In this document: in pieces, positions 23,835 through 28,658 of the stretch
Layout: each line of letters begins with the position of its first letter
Numbering within the stretch: the stretch's first letter is position 1
Source: a virus
Reading direction: 5' to 3' (one strand)
DNA: 28,658 bases
Virus record (IMG/VR): IMGVR_UViG_3300025286_000102
Coordinates: 1 to 28,658 of that record
Notes under the pieces: generated by a model
What the model saw: the letters and a program-made list of their open reading frames with translations, nothing else
Told to the model about the DNA's origin: nothing
Database searches by the model: none
Made by a program: the position numbers and the translations under genes

Positions 23835-24180
23835 CTCTTCTCTCCGATTCTGCGTTTTGTTGTGTGCTCTGGTCTGCCACATGCCTGTGGGTTGGGCATA
23901 CTGGTGTGAATACTCCATCCACGCGAGTCGTGCCGCACGCTATATCGCTACAATCTCCCTCAAATGGATCATCTCCCACCCATCCGCACCTGGTTGGGTT
24001 GCTGCTGAGCACTGCCTCTAGGTGTGTGCAGTAGTTGCTAGGCTCATGTAGAGACCCGCATGACTCACAGCGCCAGGTGCCACTCCCGTAGTACCAAACA
24101 GCGGTCCCGATTCCCAGCGCAGTCACCTCCCATGTGCCGGTGGTTCTCTCCCGTACCACCATTGGTGCCTCGCCAGTCAT
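23827..24180 (-). CDS. SWIM-like zinc-finger protein (117 residues)
   Basis: Residues C38-x2-C41-x9-C51-x-H53, in the setting TWRCESCGSLHEPSNYCTHLEAVL, closely resemble a SWIM zinc finger (C-x-C...C-x-H) that binds DNA or partner proteins. A second possible site uses C77, C82, C95 and H98. ATG 24180 has AAGGAGGG upstream and overlaps the preceding stop (ATGA); its own stop overlaps the start of the annealing-type gene by 8 bases. It is probably a regulator or accessory factor of recombination. The extra Cys spacing (C-x2-C) is atypical for SWIM. Confidence 0.7.
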   Translation of the reverse strand: MTGEAPMVVRERTTGTWEVTALGIGTAVWYYGSGTWRCESCGSLHEPSNYCTHLEAVLSSNPTRCGWVGDDPFEGDCSDIACGTTRVDGVFTPVCPTHRHVADQSTQQNAESERRDE

Positions 24181-24332
24181 GATCCCTCCTTCTTTGGCGG
24201 CCTTCCCCCTCGTCTGATGCGTTCCACAATGCAGTCATTGCAGTAGCGCCTTCGCGAGCCCTGTGTAGCCTGGAATGCCCCACCACATTGTGTGCACACA
24301 AACGTGAGGCCGTTAGGTATTGGTGCCTCCAT
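24177..24332 (-). CDS. Zinc-ribbon/AT-hook peptide (51 residues)
   Basis: ATG 24332 follows a strong GGGGAGG site; the frame ends at TGA 24177, overlapping the next start (ATGA). Residues C13-x2-C16-x14-C31-x2-C34 form a zinc ribbon and the end RRGGRPPKKEG resembles an AT-hook, which binds the minor groove of AT-rich DNA. It is the first gene of the leftward operon, so it could regulate that operon or mark AT-rich sites such as the palindromes just upstream. Confidence 0.72.
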   Translation of the reverse strand: MEAPIPNGLTFVCTQCGGAFQATQGSRRRYCNDCIVERIRRGGRPPKKEGS

Positions 24333-24384
24333 GCTTACCTCCCCTTCTCAATATGGTTATTAAGGCTTGACGCCCTATGCCTAG

Positions 24385-24413
24385 ACTATACCACGCTTGT
24401 CGTGGCAGGTCAA
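24385..24413 (-). promoter_or_regulatory. Sigma70-type promoter of the leftward operon, with operator-like spacer
   Basis: On the minus strand TTGACC (plus 24408-24413) is 17 bases from TATAGT (plus 24385-24390), close to consensus in both hexamers and spacing. It lies about 53 bases upstream of ATG 24332. The spacer holds the inverted repeat CCACG (24391-24395) / CGTGG (24401-24405), placed where a repressor would block the polymerase. Confidence 0.7.
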
Positions 24414-24456
24414 CGGGTAGGGTGACCAATTGCGTATAGGTTTGGGGAGAAGAACA

Positions 24457-24470
24457 TTTAGTGTTTAGTG
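24457..24470. repeat. Tandem 7-base repeat TTTAGTG
   Basis: TTTAGTG occurs twice head to tail (24457-24463 and 24464-24470). TTTAG also begins the left arm of the inverted repeat at 24479 and appears in the 31-base palindrome, so these may be half-sites for one DNA-binding protein. Confidence 0.6.
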
Positions 24471-24478
24471 CCCCTATA

Positions 24479-24499
24479 CGTTTAGCACTATACTAAACG
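24479..24499. repeat. Inverted repeat CGTTTAG / CTAAACG
   Basis: Perfect 7-base arms (24479-24485 and 24493-24499) flank CACTATA. TATA on each side extends the symmetry with one extra G on the right. Confidence 0.7.
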
Positions 24500-24515
24500 G
24501 TATATGTAGTGGCTA
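24487..24515 (-). promoter_or_regulatory. Possible second leftward promoter
   Basis: On the minus strand TAGCCA (plus 24510-24515, 4 of 6 matches to TTGACA) is 17 bases from TATAGT (plus 24487-24492). The -35 lies inside the long palindrome and the -10 inside the inverted repeat at 24479-24499, so both would be covered by bound regulators. Confidence 0.35.
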
Positions 24516-24532
24516 ATTTAGCCACTACATAT
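24502..24532. repeat. 31-base perfect palindrome
   Basis: Two perfect 15-base arms (24502-24516 and 24518-24532; core GTAGTGGCTAA / TTAGCCACTAC) meet at a single central T. It begins about 20 bases downstream of the ATPase gene's stop on the minus strand. No T-run follows on either strand, so it looks more like an operator or origin element than a terminator, although transcribed RNA would form a very stable stem. Confidence 0.85.
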
Positions 24533-24553
24533 TAGGGATTGAAGCTGCTGGTG

Positions 24554-25807
24554 TCATCGCATTACCTCCTCTCGGTCTTCTCTGAGGGCATAGATCGCCT
24601 CCCTGCCCTCCTTGGGCAGTTGCACGAATAGATCGGTTCGTATTGCTACCGATACGTCTCCTCTGTGAATCCCTGTTTCCTCGCTGATCTCCTTGGCAGT
24701 GGCCTTGCCCACATCGGATAGGAAGCTGGTGATCCTCTCAACCCGGCTCATCCCCTTCAGGGTAGCCAGCTCCGGGTATTCGTTCGACCTGGCAGTGCGG
24801 AACCCAGTGAGGCCGCTACCGTCTTCGGCGAACTCCAGCGAATAGTAGGCTGGGCTCGGTTTTTTAGCATCGTTCATCTTGGTCACCTCAAGCCTGACCC
24901 CTACCGTGCTGCCCCTCGTCTCAGACCTCACCTGTATACCGATATCCTGCCCAGCCTCGAAATGAATTGAACCGAACGAGTGGTCCGTGGTGGCTCTCGG
25001 GGTGTGGGCGATCCCGAGCCATGTACCCCAGCCGTTGAGCTGGTCAATAATGCGGTTGGCTGTCTCATCCTCCTTGAGAGAGCCTTGCCCCGCCCTCGAT
25101 ATGGAGTCTTGGAATATCACACACCCAGGGTGGTTCGCTACGAACCGGCTGACCGCCTTCCCGATGGCTTGCATCCCAGCCCCCCTACCGTGCAGGTACG
25201 TGACCCCGCTTTTCTCCTCCACCCCCATAACGGCGCGTATGTCCCGTTCACGGACTAGGAGCGTGTTGCGTGGCCGCTCCAGGTTCAGGTACAGCACGTC
25301 CCTTGGCGGGCCTGTTTCCCAAAAGTCGCTCCGGCCTGTCCCGATTGAGACGGCCATGATTTGTGTGATGTAGCTTTTAGCTGACTCAGGAGGCCCAAAC
25401 GCGATGGTGCCACCCCCATCGATGATGTACCGTCCGAGGGCAAACGATACTGGGATTACTGGCTCGTTGGGGTTGAACTCCTCAAACGTAAATCGCCCTT
25501 CCTCCCACCCTTGTGGCGCTTCCAGCAGGAATAGTTGCAGCAGGTGGGTGAGGTGTGGTAGCGGGATCGAGTCCTGGAGCAGTGGAGAAAGAGACGCGTG
25601 TGCGGCTTTTGCCAGCCGGGTGCGCTCCTCGCGACGGTCTACGTTAAACGTGTCCGACTCGACAATCGTTTCGCCGAGCGTAATGGCTACCAGGGCGTGT
25701 ACGCCAGTCCGCTCACGTCGGATATTCCGCGCCCGGATTCCTAGCACATCGCCTGTCACTAGGATTTCCTCATAGTTAACGCCACTATCCAAGTAGTCTA
25801 ATTTCAT
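24554..25807 (-). CDS. RepA-like replicative ATPase (AAA_25/RecA fold) with C-terminal winged helix
   Basis: The protein likely works as hexameric helicase or helicase loader in phage replication. I chose ATG 25807 because GGGAG precedes it; ATG 25825 lacks a site. Residue numbers from ATG 25807: Walker A GPPESAKS (138-145; note Ala where Gly is usual before K144), Walker B CVIFQD with D234, and a sensor-like GIAHTPR at about 265-271. The last 70 residues (TAKEISEETGIHRGDVSVAIR) form a winged helix-turn-helix. Residues 1-125 are a separate N-terminal domain. It overlaps the end of the primase gene, so the two are translated together. Confidence 0.82.
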   Translation of the reverse strand: MKLDYLDSGVNYEEILVTGDVLGIRARNIRRERTGVHALVAITLGETIVESDTFNVDRREERTRLAKAAHASLSPLLQDSIPLPHLTHLLQLFLLEAPQGWEEGRFTFEEFNPNEPVIPVSFALGRYIIDGGGTIAFGPPESAKSYITQIMAVSIGTGRSDFWETGPPRDVLYLNLERPRNTLLVRERDIRAVMGVEEKSGVTYLHGRGAGMQAIGKAVSRFVANHPGCVIFQDSISRAGQGSLKEDETANRIIDQLNGWGTWLGIAHTPRATTDHSFGSIHFEAGQDIGIQVRSETRGSTVGVRLEVTKMNDAKKPSPAYYSLEFAEDGSGLTGFRTARSNEYPELATLKGMSRVERITSFLSDVGKATAKEISEETGIHRGDVSVAIRTDLFVQLPKEGREAIYALREDREEVMR

Positions 25808-26624
25808 CGCTCCCGTTCTCCTCATGTGGATACTGAACTACGCCCTTTTTATAGGCGCTGCGTATTGTTCTGTCGAGTTCGTCCCAGGTGATTTCACCTT
25901 TCTCGTAGTCCTTGTCAAATCGAGCTGCCATCAGAGACAGAGCCTGTTCAAGGCTCATGCCCGCATCCCTCAGCTTATGGGCCTCAATGTAAGCGGTGTT
26001 GTTCCGTAAGGTTGTCACACGTTCTGTCCACGCCCGTTGGGGAGCTACCCCATCGCTACCCTCGGGAATGGAGAATTGCCCTGGCGCAACTTCCTTCATG
26101 CAGTCCATCCAGAACTGGTAAGCAGATTCTATATCCAGCTCTCGCTTCGGCGACTCTTTTGTGGAGAGGGTGTAGCCAGGGGTTGGTGGTGCTGCTACCT
26201 GGGTGCCAGTGGACTTCAGCTCTACCTGAACGAGCTTCCCCTGCCACAAAACTTGGTTTGTTGACGACTTCCCCGGATGACCCGTGGCCTGAAAATATAG
26301 GTGGCCTCTATTTCTGATGGTCCTCACCCACCGCATACAATCCACACCGCCCATCGCTACAAGCGTCGCATTGAACAGTGATTCATCATCAATATCGAGG
26401 ACACAGAGGCCGCTGGACTGCTCCCCAAGCGCGATGCCTAGGCCGTGTGCACCCCTCCAGTGGAGGGAGCGCACCGTCTCTTCGCTACGCACCAGCGACG
26501 TCCATCCGATGCTGATCGGACGTTTGGGGAACCCTAAATCGTCTAGCCGCAGAGGGATCGCCAGCCAGCCCCTTTCAAGCAGAACCAGGGCGGCTTTGAG
26601 GAAGTCAGGACTTGACATATTCAT
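25785..26624 (-). CDS. Bifunctional primase-polymerase (prim-pol) protein
   Basis: Prim-pol enzymes make primers and can extend DNA in plasmid and phage replication. Residues 1-160 carry the family landmarks: an N-terminal helix (DFLKAALVLLERGWLAIPLR), GIALGEQSSGLCVLDIDD with metal-binding D77 and D79, a histidine at H108 (NRGHLYF), and VELKSTGTQVAAPPT with E135. A linker and a C-terminal helical part (TWDELDRTIRSAYKKG, 247-262) resembling primase C-terminal domains follow. At 279 residues it lacks a fused helicase; the next gene supplies the ATPase. The start (M1, or M3) has a poor ribosome site and lies about 7 bases from the predicted transcript start. Confidence 0.85.
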   Translation of the reverse strand: MNMSSPDFLKAALVLLERGWLAIPLRLDDLGFPKRPISIGWTSLVRSEETVRSLHWRGAHGLGIALGEQSSGLCVLDIDDESLFNATLVAMGGVDCMRWVRTIRNRGHLYFQATGHPGKSSTNQVLWQGKLVQVELKSTGTQVAAPPTPGYTLSTKESPKRELDIESAYQFWMDCMKEVAPGQFSIPEGSDGVAPQRAWTERVTTLRNNTAYIEAHKLRDAGMSLEQALSLMAARFDKDYEKGEITWDELDRTIRSAYKKGVVQYPHEENGSDEIRLLG

Positions 26625-26641
26625 TCACCATGCCGTACAGT
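26612..26641 (+). promoter_or_regulatory. Rightward promoter of the nuclease operon
   Basis: TTGACA (26612-26617) and TACAGT (26636-26641) are 18 bases apart, 18 bases ahead of ATG 26659. The -35 lies inside the first codons of the divergent primase gene. The -10 overlaps that of the opposite promoter. Confidence 0.5.
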
Positions 26642-26669
26642 ATACAAGAGGTGCCACCATGATTGTCAA
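26639..26669 (-). promoter_or_regulatory. Leftward promoter of the primase-ATPase pair
   Basis: On the minus strand TTGACA (plus 26664-26669) and TATACT (plus 26639-26644) are 19 bases apart, a slightly long spacer. The -10 ends 14 bases from ATG 26624, so the leader would be only a few bases. The -35 lies within codons 2-4 of the divergent zinc-ribbon gene. Confidence 0.5.
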
Positions 26670-26790
26670 GGCGCAGAAGCCCCGCATAACCAGGCTGGTT
26701 TGTTTGCGCTGCAACCACCAGTGGGTGCCGAGGATTCAGATAGTCCGGCGCTGCCCACGGTGTGGCGTAATTAGCTGGGACAGACCTTGA
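26659..26790 (+). CDS. Zinc-ribbon peptide (43 residues)
   Basis: ATG 26659 follows AGAGGTG by 4 bases. Residues C15-x2-C18-x13-C32-x2-C35 form a standard zinc ribbon with basic flanks, so it could bind nucleic acid or the nuclease encoded next. Its TGA stop overlaps a TTG in the nuclease frame (26787). It is the first gene of the rightward nuclease operon. Confidence 0.75.
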   Translation: MIVKAQKPRITRLVCLRCNHQWVPRIQIVRRCPRCGVISWDRP

Positions 26791-26819
26791 CCGAGCCCGC
26801 TGCGCTGATTATCCGCGCA

Positions 26820-27110
26820 ATGACCGAGCGCGACTTGCAGGGGTTCGTTATTGAACTCGCCCGTTGGATGGGATACTCCCTCATTTACCACTCTTGGACC
26901 AGCATCCACTCGCCTGGAGGGTTCCCTGACCTCGTGCTATGCCGCCCAACCGACGGGAAGCTGCTCTTTGTCGAGCTGAAGCGCGAGGTTGGCAAGGTGA
27001 CGGTAACCCAGCAGCTTTGGCTTGATGGGCTACGGGCCTGTGGGTCGGCTGCTTACGTCCTGCGCCCTAGTGACTGGTACTCCGGGCATATCGAGGAGCT
27101 GTTACAGTGA
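26820..27110 (+). CDS. VRR-NUC family nuclease
   Basis: Stand-alone VRR-NUC proteins are small phage nucleases of the PD-(D/E)xK group, thought to cut branched DNA. From ATG 26820 the 96-residue product has the family start TERDLQGFVIELARWMGY, then the catalytic SPGGFPD (D37), VELK (E52, K54) and Q64/Q65, ending with VLRPSDW. The frame opens at TTG 26787, which overlaps the previous stop, and may start there. I prefer 26820 because family members start about 'MTExxLQ'; neither start has a clear ribosome site. Its end overlaps the next GTG (GTGA). Confidence 0.88.
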   Translation: MTERDLQGFVIELARWMGYSLIYHSWTSIHSPGGFPDLVLCRPTDGKLLFVELKREVGKVTVTQQLWLDGLRACGSAAYVLRPSDWYSGHIEELLQ

Positions 27111-27505
27111 GCCCCGAGGCGAACCGCCACAACGAATGCCCCAAGTGCAAAAAGCTCAAACGGAAACCCGCCAGCCAGTGTGTCACCTGCTACCGTGCGG
27201 AGAGACGCAGGGCTGCAATAATCTTCACCTGCCCTCAGTGCCGTAGTCGGAGGCACCATGCCGCAGAACTATGCAGTAATTGTCGGGAGGTGCGCCGGAA
27301 GGCGTTAGCTGAGTTTGCGTCCCGGAGCCGGATACTCCGGCAGAGCACTGACTGTGTGCACCACTGGCTGATTGAAAGCCCTACTGGTGGGCCTACCGCA
27401 CGGGGTAGATGTATCAACTGCGGCATCGAGGGAGATTTCCTGACCTCGCTCCCAGATGTCTACTCGCCAGGCACGAGTAGACACCGAGCTACTGCGGAGG
27501 AGTAA
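27107..27505 (+). CDS. Triple zinc-site protein (132 residues)
   Basis: GTG 27107 overlaps the nuclease stop. Two zinc ribbons follow each other with identical spacing: C11-x2-C14-x10-C25-x2-C28 and C42-x2-C45-x10-C56-x2-C59. A third site is C83-x-H85-H86-W ... C102-x2-C105, in the setting HHWLIESPTGGPTARGRC. I have seen the C-x-H-H-W-x-I-x-x-P motif in Chloroflexota proteins, a weak hint at the host. Basic linkers suggest nucleic-acid binding. It likely acts with the VRR-NUC enzyme or regulates genes. The last 25 residues look unstructured. Confidence 0.78.
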   Translation: MSPEANRHNECPKCKKLKRKPASQCVTCYRAERRRAAIIFTCPQCRSRRHHAAELCSNCREVRRKALAEFASRSRILRQSTDCVHHWLIESPTGGPTARGRCINCGIEGDFLTSLPDVYSPGTSRHRATAEE

Positions 27506-27568
27506 CTGCCAGGGGCCCCACGCCATCGACGTAGAGCCCCCTAGCAGCCCCATAGCAGGGTGTTTACC

Positions 27569-28291
27569 TCACATGAGGGGCTTGCCTATAATCGCAAGCT
27601 GTTCGTTCCAGTTGCTCTCCTTGTAGGCCGTGCGTTGGATACTGTTGTGCAGCGCCAGGTTCTCTGCTTGGAGTTCCTCCAGCCGCAGTTTGTATTTCTG
27701 GAACCCTGAAAGTTCCTCCTCCAGCCTGGTGATCTCCGCAGCCTGTTTGGCTAGCGTCTCCCGAAACTCCGTTACCCGGTCCACAAACGCCGTTACGAAT
27801 TCCGCCGTGTTGACGGTACTCGGTTCCGGTGCTACAGGGTCGGCCAACTGGGCACGGTACTCGCCTTGCATTCTTGCTCTGAGCAGCAGCCTGATCCGCT
27901 GTTTTTCCAACTCTGCGGCAAACTGGGGATTATGATTCCGCCATCGGTTTATCGTCGCTCGTGCTACGCCCACAGCCAGTGCTGTATCAACCTCGCGTTG
28001 GCCCCGCACCATCATATCAATCGCATTCAACTGCCTGACGGCCAATTGGCGAGGTACGTTACGACGGGGATCAGCGAGCGTAGGATAGGGTGGGTTTATT
28101 AACATACCGCTCCTCCCAAAGTCTCTGCGCCAACCGGAAATCGTATTGAACGCTATGTTGTTCACCCCAGTAAGGTGTTTCAGAGAGGCGAACGCCTCCT
28201 TTATGCTTTGTCCCTGGTCTATGAACGTCTGCCATTGGGCTACCATCTGTAGTTTCTGTTCCGTAGAATACGGGCTCGGTCCACGGCTCAT
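27569..28291 (-). CDS. Helix-turn-helix/coiled-coil DNA-binding protein, small-terminase candidate
   Basis: The 240-residue product has one helix-turn-helix-like region at about residues 8-55 (SIKEAFASLKHLTG ... ISGWRRDFG) and a second at about 90-125 (DTALAVGVARATINRWRNHNP), followed by a helix and, from about 170 to 215, a coiled coil. Small terminases combine N-terminal helix-turn-helix DNA binding with coiled-coil oligomerisation, so it is a candidate to mark DNA for packaging; a transcription regulator is the alternative. It is on the opposite strand from the large terminase. ATG 28291 overlaps the upstream stop (ATGA), with a GGGGGTG site. Confidence 0.62.
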   Translation of the reverse strand: MSRGPSPYSTEQKLQMVAQWQTFIDQGQSIKEAFASLKHLTGVNNIAFNTISGWRRDFGRSGMLINPPYPTLADPRRNVPRQLAVRQLNAIDMMVRGQREVDTALAVGVARATINRWRNHNPQFAAELEKQRIRLLLRARMQGEYRAQLADPVAPEPSTVNTAEFVTAFVDRVTEFRETLAKQAAEITRLEEELSGFQKYKLRLEELQAENLALHNSIQRTAYKESNWNEQLAIIGKPLM

Positions 28292-28419
28292 CCCTGCACC
28301 CCCTGTGGTGATGTTCTCCTGCTAACCTCAGTGGGAGTCCAGTAGATAGTCTTGTCCTTTAGCTTGACCTGCCACCAGCCATCGTATAGGCGTCGTCCAA
28401 CAGCTTCTGTGCGCTTCAT
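28288..28419 (-). CDS. Small basic protein (43 residues)
   Basis: ATG 28419 follows GGAGG by 9 bases and overlaps the methyltransferase stop (ATGA); its own TGA overlaps the next start. The product, with RLYDGWWQVKLKDKTIYWTPTEV, is beta-rich and basic. No family known. Being linked by overlaps on both sides supports it as a real gene despite its size. Confidence 0.65.
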   Translation of the reverse strand: MKRTEAVGRRLYDGWWQVKLKDKTIYWTPTEVSRRTSPQGVQG

Positions 28420-28658
28420 GTTATGCATCCTCCATCGTTTATTCTGCCTATCCTTAGAAACTCTGCTGCTGATCCCGGCACGATGCCGTTGCCCAATGCT
28501 TTGAGCATATCCACCCTCTTGGGTTGTGACGGTGCTACTCGTGGCAGTCCTCGCTCCTCATCCCACCAGGTGGCGTCAGCCATGGCCTCAAGCCATTCCT
28601 GGTACTCTTCTGGTGGCAGTGGATCGAGGGATACCCATCCAAGCGGCAGACCCATCAC
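28416..28658 (-). CDS. DNA cytosine-5 methyltransferase, C-terminal part (5' outside the window)
   Basis: Only the last 80 codons are present; the frame is open at the right edge. The end of the target recognition region shows MGLPLGWVSL (family pattern 'MGxPxGW'), then KALGNGIVPGSAAEFLR, the motif X (G-N-x-x-V-P) that completes the S-adenosylmethionine pocket. Such phage enzymes protect DNA from host restriction or change gene control. A C5 methyltransferase fits best, though the catalytic Pro-Cys motif is not in view. It is the first visible gene of the leftward set of three. Confidence 0.8.
   Translation of the reverse strand: MMGLPLGWVSLDPLPPEEYQEWLEAMADATWWDEERGLPRVAPSQPKRVDMLKALGNGIVPGSAAEFLRIGRINDGGCIT

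Noticed and set aside
24367-24390. Plus-strand TTGACG ... TATACC as a promoter
   Set aside because: Spacer of 14 bases is too short and no plus-strand gene follows for more than 2 kb.
27512-27540. GGGGC/GCCCC inverted repeat between converging genes as terminator
   Set aside because: Only 5 pairs with a 19-base loop and no T-run on either strand.

Overview
The window reads as one contiguous piece of a tailed double-stranded DNA phage (or prophage) genome, moderately GC-rich by eye, with tightly packed genes, many 1-4 base stop/start overlaps, and no rRNA, tRNA, CRISPR array or insertion sequence that I could see. Both ends are cut inside genes: the large terminase at the left edge and a DNA cytosine-5 methyltransferase at the right edge. 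I see no tape-measure, sheath or baseplate gene. A portal, two very large proteins before the capsid genes and a beta-propeller tail protein suggest a short-tailed (podovirus-like) particle. The host cannot be read directly. A Cys/His motif in one zinc protein (C-x-H-H-W ... C-x2-C) reminds me of Chloroflexota proteins, which is only a weak hint.

Region 1 (1-21453, plus strand) is the virion block. It runs terminase, portal, a 760-residue coiled-coil protein, a 1332-residue virion protein, then a 138-base gap with a possible promoter. Next come scaffold, major capsid protein, a lectin-like decoration or head-fibre protein, three small or medium proteins, and a fibre ending in an S74 intramolecular chaperone. 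After that are six small genes (two of them very basic), a connector with a carbohydrate-binding-like insert, a beta-propeller tail protein, a two-helix membrane peptide (holin candidate), a membrane-anchored beta-rich protein and a small protein behind a palindrome. The block closes with a branched terminator at 21466-21564.

Region 2 (21574-24332, minus strand) is a leftward operon of seven genes. It appears to start from a good sigma70-type promoter at 24385-24413. It encodes a zinc-ribbon/AT-hook peptide, a SWIM-like zinc protein, a recombination/annealing-type protein with a duplicated acidic tip, and four smaller proteins, one ending in an SSB-like DDLPF tip. The 221 bases at 24333-24553 hold no gene but are full of palindromes and short repeats, and look like a control region or origin.

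Region 3 (24554-26624, minus strand) is the replication pair: a prim-pol primase followed by an overlapping RepA-like ATPase. It diverges at 26611-26670 from Region 4a (26659-27505, plus strand), which holds a zinc ribbon, a VRR-NUC nuclease and a protein with three zinc sites in overlapping order. The two promoters there face each other and overlap, which suggests a switch. Region 4b (27569-28658, minus strand) holds the methyltransferase end, a 43-residue protein and a helix-turn-helix/coiled-coil protein that could be the small terminase.

The most interesting points are the palindrome-rich control region, the overlapping divergent promoters, the in-frame 85-codon duplication that copies an acidic C-terminal tip, two mutually exclusive hairpins inside a 52-codon gene, the zinc-site insert in the S74 chaperone, and the high number of small zinc proteins. 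No endolysin or DNA polymerase was recognised.
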